The notes: generated from the letters alone by a model not told the origin. DNA of 57,910 nucleotides from Phycisphaerales bacterium (GCA_003170415.1 PMZJ01000017.1:1-57910); one strand, 5' to 3'. Shown: positions 25,836-37,432, counted from the first letter of the stretch. A program made the numbers and translations.

Positions 25836-26023
25836 GCTAATGCTGGTGTTAACGCTTTTATATGCCAGTACGGATTTATCCGGCGTAGCATTAGCGAAGA
25901 CGGATGTGGGTGGAAAGAGTAGGTGAAATTGAACAGCAATTTCAGAGTGTTGAAGGTTTTGCCTTAGCTGAAGTGGCGGAATAGTATCTAAAAACCGCTG
26001 GCAGTTAGGCAGCGGTTTTTTTG
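25836..26023 (+). ncRNA. Candidate structured small RNA, about 190 nt
   Basis: Stems found by eye: GCTAATGCT (25836-25844) with AGCATTAGC (25887-25895); CGGAT/ATCCG hairpin inside it (25871-25882); GAAATTG/CAATTTC (25925-25943); AAGG/CCTT (25953-25965); and an intrinsic terminator AACCGCTG/CAGCGGTT with T-run (25993-26023). A promoter lies directly upstream. No start codon with a good frame. I do not see SRP, tmRNA or RNase P signatures. It sits about 120 bases before tRNA-Ile, where a 16S gene would normally end. Confidence 0.55.
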
Positions 26024-26070
26024 TTGCTCTTTTTTAAGTGTATAGCTAAACTATTCGACCTCATGTTATT

Positions 26071-26142
26071 GTCGATTTGATTTGCGATTTTCGATTTGTA
26101 ATTTTTTACAATCGGCAATCGGCAATCTAAAATCGGCAATGG
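26071..26142. repeat. AATCGGCAATCGGCAAT dispersed repeat block
   Basis: CGATTTGATTTGCGATTTTCG on the left and two-and-a-half copies of ATCGGCA on the right form a low-complexity inverted block. A similar short phrase is at 54181-54215 and a related triplet repeat at 6020-6045. Confidence 0.6.
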
Positions 26143-26146
26143 ATAC

Positions 26147-26220
<74 letters not shown>

Positions 26221-26221
26221 T

Positions 26222-26300
26222 TTTTAGTTTTGAGTCCTGGGTTTTGAGTTATCAGTTGGTTCCGTAACTCAAAACTTAAAACTAAACACTCAAAACTTTT
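26222..26300. repeat. AACTCAAAACTTAAAAC dispersed repeat between tRNAs
   Basis: GTTTTGAGTTA and TAACTCAAAAC form an 11-base inverted repeat, followed by more AAAACT phrases. The same phrase on the other strand occurs at 29746-29780 just before 5S, and a remnant at 31603-31620. Confidence 0.65.
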
Positions 26301-26309
26301 CACGGCTCC

Positions 26310-26382
26310 GGGGACGTAGCTCAACTGGGAGAGCGTTGGCTTTGCAAGCCAGAGGTTGCCGGTTCGATCCCGGTCGTCTCCA
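26310..26382 (+). tRNA. tRNA-Ala (TGC)
   Basis: A 73-base cloverleaf. Acceptor GGGGACG pairs with CGTCTCC (one G-T), anticodon TGC in TTTGCAAG, T-arm CCGGTTCGATCCCGG. CCA not encoded. Together with tRNA-Ile it is the normal spacer pair of bacterial rRNA operons. Confidence 0.95.
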
Positions 26383-26384
26383 TT

Positions 26385-26452
26385 GAATTCGCCGAAGGCG
26401 AATTCGATGCCCTGAGCAAATCCCGACTTGTCGGGATGCGTCGAAGGGCATT
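26385..26452. repeat. Two palindromes between tRNA-Ala and 23S
   Basis: GAATTCGCC/GGCGAATTC forms one hairpin. The second element has CCCGACTTGTCGGG inside, with TGCCCT and AGGGCA outside. It is the reverse complement of the element found inside hycI at 9733-9778. Confidence 0.7.
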
Positions 26453-26533
26453 GTTTCACCCCCCTGCTTATCGGGGGAATTGGTTAGACCGCAGGTTAAT
26501 CCTGTGGGTTAGCAAATAACGTTGTTTGACAAG

Positions 26534-26547
26534 TTAATATGCGGGTG
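26534..26547 (+). other. Left arm of the 23S precursor processing stem
   Basis: TTAATATGCGGGTG here is perfectly complementary to CACCCGCATATTAA at 29729-29742 on the far side of 23S. This is the long-range stem that RNase III-type processing uses to release 23S. A perfect TTGACA at 26526-26531 overlaps it but lacks a good -10, so I do not call a promoter. Confidence 0.7.
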
Positions 26548-26664
26548 TAGTAAATTTTTTTAGTCTTTCTTTCTAACGTGGTGTTCCATCTTTCACAAAG
26601 TGGAGCGCAATGTCTGGATATTTTTTTTGGCGATTACTCATTATGACCAGTCAAAGATTGATAT

Positions 26665-29656
<2,992 letters not shown>

Positions 29657-29819
29657 CATATCATTCTTTGGTTGTTCGGAGTAAATCGACAATATCTGGA
29701 TGATTGTGCCCACTTTAATTAATAGTACCACCCGCATATTAACAGTTTTTAGTGTTGAGTTTTAAGTTTTGAGTTTTTTGAAAACTGAATACGTACCCGG
29801 CGAAAGCCGGGGATAAAGA

Positions 29820-29935
29820 ATTTCCTGGTGAATTTACTGACGGGGAAACGCCTGATCCCTTTCCGAACTCAGAAGCTAAGCTCGTCAGGCCGATGGTAGT
29901 CGCTATGCGGTGAGAGTAGGTATCGCCAGGAATTA
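29820..29935 (+). rRNA. 5S ribosomal RNA
   Basis: TTTCCTGGTG at the 5' end pairs with CGCCAGGAA at the 3' end. The core TTCCGAACTCAGAAG, GCCGATGGTAGT and GAGAGTAGG blocks are typical. It lies about 160 bases after 23S, with repeat-derived spacer between. Confidence 0.93.
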
Positions 29936-29936
29936 C

Positions 29937-29973
29937 GAGGCCGGTCAATTATTTGACCGGCCTCTCCTTTTTT
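29937..29973 (+). terminator. rRNA operon terminator
   Basis: A perfect 12-base stem GAGGCCGGTCAA/TTGACCGGCCTC with TTAT loop, followed by TCC and a run of T, right after 5S. Confidence 0.92.
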
Positions 29974-29993
29974 AACCACAGATTCCGCAGATG
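29974..29993 (+). repeat. Dispersed repeat, CACAGATT family
   Basis: AACCACAGATTCCGCAGAT follows the terminator. It matches the minus-strand reading of 41-60. Confidence 0.65.
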
Positions 29994-30032
29994 GTGCCGG
30001 GCTGAAAGCGAAGCGGAAACGACCTGCTGTCT

Positions 30033-31244
30033 TCAGGCCTTTTTGGCAATCTGGTCTAATCGTTGTATTATCTCAATGCACGCCCTGCTGTTGTGATAGG
30101 GGCACTTCCACTCCGAGACCTTAAATTTCGTCTTATCGACGTTGCCCTTCGCGTCAATCGTCCAGAACCATTCGCCGCCTTTCTTATCGACGACGTAATC
30201 CTCGATGAACTGCCAGATATTTTGCGCAACGTCGAAATATTTCTGCTCGCCGAACAGTTGATAGGCGTTCAAATATCCTGTTACCGCCTCCGCCTGCACC
30301 CACCAGTCCTTGTTGGAATTGCTGATGCCGCTCAAGTTTGCCTCGTAGAACATACTCTTGTTGTTGTCCAGGCCTCTTTCGTACGTTGACTCCGCCAGTT
30401 TAAACGCCATCCGCTTGAGCTTCTCTATCGTTTTCGGCCTGCCTAAAATCTGCGCATCTCTATAACACAGCCAGCTCGCCTCGATATCGTGCCCGAAGGA
30501 GACCATCTGGCTCTTGGGATACCATTTCTCATCGAAGAACAACTGGCAATACGTTCCATACGGGTGCAGGATATGGTCAACGAATATATCGAGCATATCG
30601 CCAACCCGCTGCCCGACCAGCTCGTCCTTATTCACGTCGTATAAATTGGCGATGCCTTCCAGAACGTGTAACGACGTATTCATTGATTTCGGGGCAGCCA
30701 TATCTCCGGAAGTAAGCTGCTGGATTTTTGATTTCGTCCAGTCGCGGTCGTATTTCTCGAAATAACCCTTGTATTGCTTATCCCAGACGAATTTTTCCAG
30801 CAGGCCGAAAAGCTCCATCGCTTTGGCAAGCGCCTCCTTATCGCCCGTTGCCCTGTAATACTCCGAAAGCGCGTATATCCCGAAACCCTGCCCATAAACT
30901 ATTTTCTGGTTGTCTATGGGTTTACCCTGCCAGTCCAGCAAGTTGAACATGCCGCCGTATTGCTTGTCCCAGAAATTTTCCATAACATAATCATAAGCCC
31001 GTTTCGCCAGCGCCAGGTGTTCCTGCTTTTTCTCGAAACAATAAAGTGCGGAGAACGCCCAGAGAATCCGGGTGTTGAGTATCAGTCCTTTGGGCGCCTT
31101 TTCGTCTATTACGCCGTCGTTGTTCATCCTGCCGATGAACCCCCCTTTCGGGTCAATAGCTCGCTGCGACCAGAATGGCACGATATCCTCATCAAGCTCC
31201 TTTTGGACCCTGTTTTGGAATTCCCCGACTATTTTGATATCCAT
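30033..31244 (-). CDS. Second cellobiose 2-epimerase-like protein
   Basis: 403 residues from the ATG at 31244, which has GGAGG 7 bases upstream; the longer GTG-type start is rejected. Motifs parallel the copy at 15504: RILWAFSALYCF, YGQGFGIYALSEYY, TSLHVLEGIANLY, FGHDIEASWLCY and KCPYHNSRACIEI. The two clearly share ancestry but differ enough to act on different sugars. No transporter or glycosidase neighbours. Cytoplasmic. Confidence 0.86.
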   Translation of the reverse strand: MDIKIVGEFQNRVQKELDEDIVPFWSQRAIDPKGGFIGRMNNDGVIDEKAPKGLILNTRILWAFSALYCFEKKQEHLALAKRAYDYVMENFWDKQYGGMFNLLDWQGKPIDNQKIVYGQGFGIYALSEYYRATGDKEALAKAMELFGLLEKFVWDKQYKGYFEKYDRDWTKSKIQQLTSGDMAAPKSMNTSLHVLEGIANLYDVNKDELVGQRVGDMLDIFVDHILHPYGTYCQLFFDEKWYPKSQMVSFGHDIEASWLCYRDAQILGRPKTIEKLKRMAFKLAESTYERGLDNNKSMFYEANLSGISNSNKDWWVQAEAVTGYLNAYQLFGEQKYFDVAQNIWQFIEDYVVDKKGGEWFWTIDAKGNVDKTKFKVSEWKCPYHNSRACIEIIQRLDQIAKKA

Positions 31245-31447
31245 ATCTTGCCTCCACACATTAAATTACGGATTATTTGCCGGCTGCCGCTCAAATCCAT
31301 ACCGCAATCCCGTTTCCTCGGATTAGAAAATATAAACCCGTGTTTGCGAAACATTTTAGACAAGACACGTATGATTGTCAAATGAGGACTTATGCCGCCG
31401 ACTAAATCGCAACGATACGACAACTATGGTCCTGCCGTCTAATTTGC

Positions 31448-31475
31448 TTGCAAAGCAAGGACGGACACGTATAAT
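31448..31475 (+). promoter_or_regulatory. Promoter of tRNA-Arg
   Basis: TTGCAA, 16 bases, perfect TATAAT; the start would be near 31482, about 40 bases before the tRNA. A small hairpin ATGCTG/CAGCAT follows at 31477-31495. The rest of 31260-31447 shows no gene. Confidence 0.5.
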
Positions 31476-31522
31476 TATGCTGTTGAACGCAGCATTATAA
31501 GCGATATTTGTGTTCAACAATC

Positions 31523-31596
31523 GCGGCTGTAGCTCAACTGGATAGAGCGTTGGTCTACGGAACCAAAGGTTGGGGGTTCGAGCCCCTTCAGCCGCA
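31523..31596 (+). tRNA. tRNA-Arg (ACG)
   Basis: A 74-base cloverleaf. Acceptor GCGGCTG pairs with CAGCCGC, anticodon loop CTACGGA (ACG), T-arm GGGGGTTCGAGCCCCT. CCA not encoded. It stands alone. Confidence 0.95.
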
Positions 31597-31664
31597 GTGA
31601 CAAATCAAAACTCAAAATGCAAAGAGTAAAACTGCGGAGGCCCTTCGGGCGGGATAAAATTCAT

Positions 31665-31952
31665 TCATTCGCTATCGACCGGCCATGGGATATGCCATTG
31701 TTTTCCCGCTTGCCGAATTTGTTTGTTCATATCGTCACGCAATTGTTCGGCGAGCATTCGTTGGGATGTGCTCATGTTCTGCTGCAATTGCTTAGTAAGA
31801 TCCTCAATAATTTGTTCCAACCGCCCTTTTGGTAACCCGGGACGTTTCTTTCTTTTACTACTCGGGCTTCCCTTAGCAACATCATCAAGATCGGCTCGGC
31901 CACCAATATAATCGCCCTCTCCGATTCGAGCACGAGCGCGTTGTATCAACAC
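31665..31952 (-). CDS. Hypothetical helical protein
   Basis: 95 residues from a GTG start, 6 bases after the upstream protease gene, so the two are likely co-transcribed. Residues 30-45 are Lys/Arg/Pro-rich; residues 45-85 form one amphipathic helix rich in Gln and Leu (RLEQIIEDLTKQLQQNM). The family is not recognised. The downstream end meets the tRNA-Arg 3' flank. Confidence 0.5.
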   Translation of the reverse strand: MLIQRARARIGEGDYIGGRADLDDVAKGSPSSKRKKRPGLPKGRLEQIIEDLTKQLQQNMSTSQRMLAEQLRDDMNKQIRQAGKQWHIPWPVDSE

Positions 31953-31958
31953 AGACCA

Positions 31959-33074
31959 CTAATCAGATTTATCTTTTTCATCTTTATAGCATTCCATCAA
32001 TACGTTGGCTGCTTTATTAAGAGCTTCCCATAACTTTAATCCTTCAAAAGCATCTGCCAGCACTTCCAAAGCATCTGCGTTTTCAGGTTCTAATCGAAGG
32101 GCGGCTTCAGCCTGTTGTCGTGCCAACTCGAACTTCTCCTGGTGTATAAAAATATCACTTTTGAGTACAATCGCCTCGATGTTAGCAGGGTCTTTATCCA
32201 AAACCGTCTTTAGTATCGCAAGAGGCAGTTCATATTCATCAGAATAATGAATATTTCTAGCAAATTCGATCCGTGTTTTTATTGGATCCTCGTTTTTTAT
32301 AACTGCGCTGACAAAATCTCTAAAAGCGCCGGCGACATCAAAAAGCGAATTTGTAAGAATTGTGCCGCCGGGGCCGGTACTCCTCGGGTCTCCGGCAAGT
32401 AATGCTAAAGGAACAGCCACGCCTGCATGTTCTATCATCCAGGTCTGCATTTCGGCCAGTTCGCCGCTGTATCTTTGCTCCAAGTATGGAACCACGTATT
32501 CCTGTACCCAATTGTGTTCCACCTCTTCGGCATATATCTCAACTTTATCATCATCGTCCGCACGCCAACGGCCCCTCGCCACGCGTGATGTATTGTCAAA
32601 ATGATGTCCAAGCTCATGCACAAAAGTCATTAGCATTCTTAATCGCAAATAGAACTCTATAATGCGACGATACGGTATTTCTGGAGCATAGACCCAAGCG
32701 AATAAGCGGATCATCCCGCAGTTTTGATAATAGATACCAAGACAATCCCCCTTATAAACACCTGCCAGTAGTTCATAACCTAAACGAGATGTGTAAGGGT
32801 CACGTATAGGATTGGCCCACCAAGGGTCTTCTTCCGTAACTTCTTGAGATTCTTTGCCTAAGCATAATTCCACCACTTTAAGGCCATCCGTTAAACTTGC
32901 TGGCATCCTGCGAAGCAACTCCCGTAAATCATCCGGCCCAGCCGGGTAATGCACATAGGGCGAACTATCAACTATCCGTATTGGGATTGCATCTATTGAA
33001 GTGGGTGGCAGGGGTTTCTTGTTTTGCCGTCGCTCAGTTTTCACTAACTTTTTGACCAAACGCTTTGTTGACAA
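31959..33074 (-). CDS. Zinc-protease-like protein with C-terminal TPR
   Basis: 371 residues from the TTG at 33074. Residues 145-155 hold FVHELGHHFD, a HExxH zinc site; a downstream Glu-rich helix (EIYAEEVEHNWVQEYV) could supply the third ligand. Residues 270-365 read as two or three TPR-type helix pairs. The open frame continues about 45 codons upstream without ATG, GTG or TTG, as a very basic stretch, up to the stop of the GTPase gene. The true start is therefore unsure. No signal peptide. The substrate is unknown. Confidence 0.6.
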   Translation of the reverse strand: MSTKRLVKKLVKTERRQNKKPLPPTSIDAIPIRIVDSSPYVHYPAGPDDLRELLRRMPASLTDGLKVVELCLGKESQEVTEEDPWWANPIRDPYTSRLGYELLAGVYKGDCLGIYYQNCGMIRLFAWVYAPEIPYRRIIEFYLRLRMLMTFVHELGHHFDNTSRVARGRWRADDDDKVEIYAEEVEHNWVQEYVVPYLEQRYSGELAEMQTWMIEHAGVAVPLALLAGDPRSTGPGGTILTNSLFDVAGAFRDFVSAVIKNEDPIKTRIEFARNIHYSDEYELPLAILKTVLDKDPANIEAIVLKSDIFIHQEKFELARQQAEAALRLEPENADALEVLADAFEGLKLWEALNKAANVLMECYKDEKDKSD

Positions 33075-33210
33075 GTCTTGCTTAAGCTTGTTGATTGTCT
33101 TTGCCTTCTTCTTTCGATCAGCGAAATTGCTTTTTTTAAGCTCTTTCAGCTTACGCCGAGTTGTATGATAACTGCGTGAAATTGACGTCGCCCTTCTTAA
33201 ATCAATATTT

Positions 33211-34260
33211 TCAGACGTTGAAGCGGAAGTTGATGATGTCGCCGTCGCGAACGACGTATTCCTTGCCTTCGAGGCGGAATTTGCCCGCGGCCTTTACGGC
33301 TTTTTCGTCACCCAACTGCTTTATTTCGCTGTAAGCGAAGGTTTCGGCGCGAATGAAGCCGCGTTTGATATCGGAGTGGACTTTGCCTGCGGCGTCGTGA
33401 GCGCTTGTACCCTGCTTAATGGGCCAGGCGCGAACCTCGTCAGGACCGACGGTGAGAAAGCTAATCAGGCCAAGCGTCTTGAAACAGGCGTGGACGAATT
33501 TGCCGGCGGCGGATTCGGTGATGCCCAAATCAGCCATAAATTGCGTTTTACTCTCGGCGTCTAATTGCGACAATTCATATTCGAGCTTTGCGCAGACGCT
33601 GATTATGGGCGTTGAAGTATCGCCGGGGATTTCCAGCTTCTGTTCCTGTGCGCCTTCACCTATATTTACGGCGACGACCATCGGCTTAAGAGTCAGGAAA
33701 CCAAGTGCCCTTACCATTTCCAGCTCGGCGTCATTTGTAACAACGGAACGGATTGGCTGTTCTGATTCAATCGCGGCCTGAAGCTTTTTGTGAAGCTCAA
33801 GCTCGGCCTTGTCGTGTGCCTGAGTTTTTGTGGGTTTGTGAACTTCCTTTTCGAGTTTTTCAATACGCGTCGTTACAACCGCCAAATCGGTTAGCAAAAG
33901 CTCGGTGCGGAGGTCGATGAGGTCTTTGGCGGGATTGGAGGTGCTTTCATACGCGCCGATAACCAAGGCAATCATATCGACGGTGCGAATCTGGTCAATG
34001 AGGCGTCTTGCGGCCGCCCTGCCGTGGTCGTCGGAGAAGTTGAGGCCGGGGACGTCGAGACATTCGATTGTCGCGTAAACGGTTTTCTTTGGCTTGTAGT
34101 GGGCGGTGAGCCAGACGATTCTTTCATCCGGCGAAGCCACAACGGCCTGCTCAATATTCGTTGTCCCGGCGGGCAGCATCGCCTTGCCGCTGATTGCGGA
34201 AAAGAGGGTGCTTTTGCCTGACTGCATCAAACCAAGTAACGCGACTTTCAAATTCGACAC
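33211..34260 (-). CDS. YchF/Obg-like GTPase (divergent)
   Basis: 349 residues. P-loop is GLMQSGKST (YchF usually GLPNVGKST), G3 is DVPGL, and the YchF-type N-x-x-E recognition (NIGE) is present, which in this family favours ATP. A helical insert covers residues 130-170. The C-terminal TGS domain ends in RDGDIINFRFNV. YchF proteins bind ribosomes and respond to stress. Here the motifs differ enough that this may be a second, non-canonical member. Three bases separate it from the fumarase beta gene upstream. Confidence 0.85.
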   Translation of the reverse strand: MSNLKVALLGLMQSGKSTLFSAISGKAMLPAGTTNIEQAVVASPDERIVWLTAHYKPKKTVYATIECLDVPGLNFSDDHGRAAARRLIDQIRTVDMIALVIGAYESTSNPAKDLIDLRTELLLTDLAVVTTRIEKLEKEVHKPTKTQAHDKAELELHKKLQAAIESEQPIRSVVTNDAELEMVRALGFLTLKPMVVAVNIGEGAQEQKLEIPGDTSTPIISVCAKLEYELSQLDAESKTQFMADLGITESAAGKFVHACFKTLGLISFLTVGPDEVRAWPIKQGTSAHDAAGKVHSDIKRGFIRAETFAYSEIKQLGDEKAVKAAGKFRLEGKEYVVRDGDIINFRFNV

Positions 34261-34263
34261 TCC

Positions 34264-34791
34264 TTATTTATAAACGGAATTACCGTAACAATCGTAAGCG
34301 ACGATGGCGGGGAAATCGACGACTTCGAGACGCCTGATTGCCTCGGTGCCGAGTTCTTCGTAGGCGATAATCTCTGCGGAGGTGATATGTTTGGCGAGCA
34401 AGGCCCCTGCCCCGCCGATGGTTGAAAGGTGAATGGCACAATGCTGCTTGAGGGCATCACGGACTGCCTGATTACGATAGCCCTTGCCGAGCATCGCTTT
34501 AAGACCCGCGGCGATAAGCGCGGGGCTGAAGGCATCCATCCTTGAGGAGGTTGTCGGGCCTGCGGAGCCAATTGGTCTGCCCGGCGGAGCAGGAGTCGGG
34601 CCGCAGAAATAGATAAGTGCGCTTTTGATATCAAAAGGCAACGATACCCCTTTCTCTATCGCCTCGCAAAGGCGTTTATGGGCCACATCGCGGGCAGTGT
34701 AGATTGTGCCCGCGATGATAACCTCGTCGCCCGATTTGAGCGAGCGGATAAACGCATCCGTCAACGGCGGCCTGATTAGTTTCACAGCCAT
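34264..34791 (-). CDS. Class I fumarate hydratase, beta subunit
   Basis: 175 residues. Motifs IYTARDVAHKR, the Pro-rich YFCGPTPAPPGRPIGSAGPT and GGAGALLAKHI are typical of fumarase/tartrate dehydratase beta. It needs an alpha subunit that carries the [4Fe-4S] cluster; none is encoded within this window. Tartrate dehydratase cannot be excluded. It is transcribed with the YchF-like gene. Confidence 0.85.
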   Translation of the reverse strand: MAVKLIRPPLTDAFIRSLKSGDEVIIAGTIYTARDVAHKRLCEAIEKGVSLPFDIKSALIYFCGPTPAPPGRPIGSAGPTTSSRMDAFSPALIAAGLKAMLGKGYRNQAVRDALKQHCAIHLSTIGGAGALLAKHITSAEIIAYEELGTEAIRRLEVVDFPAIVAYDCYGNSVYK

Positions 34792-34862
34792 ACTCGAAGA
34801 AGTTTAACGCAGGTCGGCAATTATTTCAATTAGGAAGTATGCGCGGTATAATGAAAAAGAAT

Positions 34863-34907
34863 ACAGAAGACAGAAAACAGAAGACGTAAGGTAGAAGACA
34901 GAAGAAT
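34863..34907 (+). repeat. ACAGAAGACAGAAAACAG dispersed repeat
   Basis: Same phrase as 20535-20566, here in the leader of the precorrin-2 dehydrogenase gene, ending 6 bases before its ATG. It likely includes the weak ribosome site GAAGA. Confidence 0.7.
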
Positions 34908-34913
34908 AAAAAA

Positions 34914-35558
34914 ATGGCGAAATATCCGATATTCCTGGATTTGAACGGCAGGCGGGTCGTTATCATCGGCGGCGGCAGTGTGGCGACAAGAAAGGCGGAG
35001 ACGATTCTGTGCAGCGGCGCACGATTAGTCGTGGTAGCCCCGCGTCTCGATGAGATGCTTCGCAAGGTATGCGCAGGTAGTAAAGCGGAGCTAATTGAGA
35101 GTAAGTATTCAAAGGATTACATCGGGAGAGCAACGCTTGTCATCGCGGCGACGAATGATGAGACGTTAAATAAGCAGATTTACAAGGACTGCCAGGAATT
35201 AGAGATATTGTGCAACGTGGTCGATTCGCCTGCGCTTTGTGATTTTTATGTGCCCGCGGTGGTGCAGCGAGGGGATTTACAAATTGCGATAGGAACCGAT
35301 GGAAATTGCCCATCTTACGCGGGGCACCTGCGAAAAAAACTGGAAAATATATTTACTGAGAAGCACGGGGAATTTCTGGCCCAGCTTGAGGCGATTAGAG
35401 GATTCGTAATCGAAAAATTGGCCGACGCAATGGAACGTAAAGCCATATTGGGGAAACTGGCGGGCGATGAGTCGTTCGAGTATTTTCTGCAAAACGGCCC
35501 TGAGCAGTGGCGCAAAAGAGCTGAAGAACAGATAAAATCCCTCATGACCGGCAAATAA
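34914..35558 (+). CDS. Precorrin-2 dehydrogenase / sirohydrochlorin ferrochelatase
   Basis: 214 residues. N-terminal Rossmann motif VVIIGGGSVATRKAE binds NAD; NVVDSPALCDFYVPAVVQRGDLQIAIGT matches the CysG N-terminal half/Met8 family. The enzyme makes sirohydrochlorin and often inserts iron, for siroheme or the alternative heme route. The C-terminal helical part (residues 150-214) is present. 17 bases precede the U32 gene, probably one operon. Confidence 0.87.
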   Translation: MAKYPIFLDLNGRRVVIIGGGSVATRKAETILCSGARLVVVAPRLDEMLRKVCAGSKAELIESKYSKDYIGRATLVIAATNDETLNKQIYKDCQELEILCNVVDSPALCDFYVPAVVQRGDLQIAIGTDGNCPSYAGHLRKKLENIFTEKHGEFLAQLEAIRGFVIEKLADAMERKAILGKLAGDESFEYFLQNGPEQWRKRAEEQIKSLMTGK

Positions 35559-35575
35559 TATCACAAGGACACGCT

Positions 35576-37432
35576 TTGACACAATCCAAACCCACGACAA
35601 GAAGAATTGAATTATTGGCGCCGGCGAAGGACGCGGCAACAGCGATAACAGCAATACAATGCGGCGCGGACGCGGTCTATATGGCGGCACAACGTTTCGG
35701 GGCACGCGAGGCGGCGTATAATACCATCGAATCAATAAAGCAGGTCGTGGATTTCGCTCACCAGTATTACGCGAAGGTTTATGTTACGCTGAATACGCTT
35801 TTGAAGGATGATGAGCTTGCGCCGGCGGAGATGATGATTGGCCAGCTTGAAAAAATCGGAATCGATGGCCTGATTGTCCAGGACACGGGGCTACTGGAAT
35901 TAGACCTGCCTCCCCTGCCGATAATCGCGAGCACGCAAATGAATAACGATACGCCTGAAAAGGTGAAATTTTTGCAGGACATAGGGTTTTCGCGTGCGAT
36001 ACTGGCGAGGGAACTGGCGCTCGAACAAATCAGGCAAATACGCGAGGCGACGACAATCGAGCTCGAATGCTTTATACACGGGGCGCTATGTGTCGGGGCA
36101 AGCGGGCAGTGTTATATGAGCTACGCAATAGGCGGGCGAAGCGGCAACCGGGGACAGTGCGCACAACCATGCAGGCGACTTTACAGCGTCAAAGACCAGC
36201 AGGGGAAAATAATCGCCAAAGACAGACACTTGTTATCAGTGAAGGATTTGAACTTAGTCGAACATCTGGAAGAGCTGATTGACGCGGGAGTTGATGCGTT
36301 CAAGATTGAAGGACGATTGAAAGATGCCGCATACGTAGCGAATACAGCGAGTTTTTATCGCGGGCGATTGGACGAAATCATAGCGAAAAAGAAGCTCAAA
36401 CGTGCATCGTCAGGAACAACGAATATCGACTTTGAGCCGAATCCGGAGAAGACGTTTAATCGCGGGTTTTCCGATTACGGCATTACAGGCAATAAAGCGA
36501 ATCTGGGCTCGATTGATACGCCCAAATCGATGGGCGAATATGTGGGCACGGTAACGGAAACAGGCAGGGATTATTTCGTTATCAACAGAGATCAGGAGCT
36601 GCACAACGCGGACGGGCTTTGCTTTTTCGACAGGCACAAGAACCTGTCAGGAACCATTGTAAATAGCGTTGAAGACCAAAAGGTTTACCCGCAAAAGATG
36701 CAGGATATAAGCAAGGGGCAGAAGATTTACCGCAATTACGATTACGAGTTTTATCGCAAGCTAACGGGCCAACCGGCCCAACGAAGAATCGGGCTGTCGA
36801 TGGTTATGCGAGAATCAACTGATGGTTTGATTTTGAGCGGGACGGATGAGGACGGCAATAAGGCGACGGTGGAAATAAGCGGAGACAAACAGCCAGCGTT
36901 AAAAAAAGAGCAGGCAAAGCAAACCATCATTACGCAGTTAAGCAAACTTGGAAATACGATTTTTGAATGCTCGGAGGTACGAGTAGAAACGCGGGACGTG
37001 TATTTTCTTCCTGTGTCACGATTGAACGCTGCAAAACGGGAACTGGCGGAAAAAATGCTTGGGGCAAGAGAAGCGAATCGGCCTCGCACGGCGGGTCATA
37101 TCCTGAAAAATGATGTGCCCTGCCCGCAGAAAGAACTGAACTTCAGGGGCAATGTTCTCAACAAAAAAGCGGAGGAGTTTTATCATCGCCACGGCGTGCA
37201 GATAATAGAACCGGCGGCGGAGTCGGGGCTGGATTTGTCGGGGCAGGTGGTAATGACAACGAAATACTGCCTGCGACAAGAACTGGGGCTATGCGGCGGA
37301 CAAACCGAAAAAACGCCCGCGGAGCCGATGATTCTGGTTGATGAGGATGACAGGGAATACAAAGTGAACTTCCGCTGCGACCGATGCGGGATGGAGATAA
37401 CTTTTGGGCGCAATAAAAAACCCCCGACATAA
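35576..37432 (+). CDS. U32 family peptidase-like protein (RlhA/TrhP type)
   Basis: 618 residues from a TTG start with AAGGA upstream. The U32 core is visible: ELLAPAKDAATAITAIQCGADAV, ECFIHGALCVGASGQCYMS and GNRGQCAQPCRR with the Cys that bind an iron-sulfur cluster. Long C-terminal part ends in CDRCGMEI. Such proteins hydroxylate rRNA or tRNA bases (RlhA, TrhP) rather than cut protein. The long form is closer to RlhA, but the choice is not certain. Confidence 0.86.
   Translation: MTQSKPTTRRIELLAPAKDAATAITAIQCGADAVYMAAQRFGAREAAYNTIESIKQVVDFAHQYYAKVYVTLNTLLKDDELAPAEMMIGQLEKIGIDGLIVQDTGLLELDLPPLPIIASTQMNNDTPEKVKFLQDIGFSRAILARELALEQIRQIREATTIELECFIHGALCVGASGQCYMSYAIGGRSGNRGQCAQPCRRLYSVKDQQGKIIAKDRHLLSVKDLNLVEHLEELIDAGVDAFKIEGRLKDAAYVANTASFYRGRLDEIIAKKKLKRASSGTTNIDFEPNPEKTFNRGFSDYGITGNKANLGSIDTPKSMGEYVGTVTETGRDYFVINRDQELHNADGLCFFDRHKNLSGTIVNSVEDQKVYPQKMQDISKGQKIYRNYDYEFYRKLTGQPAQRRIGLSMVMRESTDGLILSGTDEDGNKATVEISGDKQPALKKEQAKQTIITQLSKLGNTIFECSEVRVETRDVYFLPVSRLNAAKRELAEKMLGAREANRPRTAGHILKNDVPCPQKELNFRGNVLNKKAEEFYHRHGVQIIEPAAESGLDLSGQVVMTTKYCLRQELGLCGGQTEKTPAEPMILVDEDDREYKVNFRCDRCGMEITFGRNKKPPT

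Noticed and set aside
26526-26553. Promoter in front of 23S (TTGACA)
   Set aside because: The -35 is perfect but no convincing -10 lies at the right distance, and the site overlaps the rRNA processing stem.
30774-31385. 203-residue plus-strand reading
   Set aside because: Antisense to the second epimerase gene; no motif of its own.
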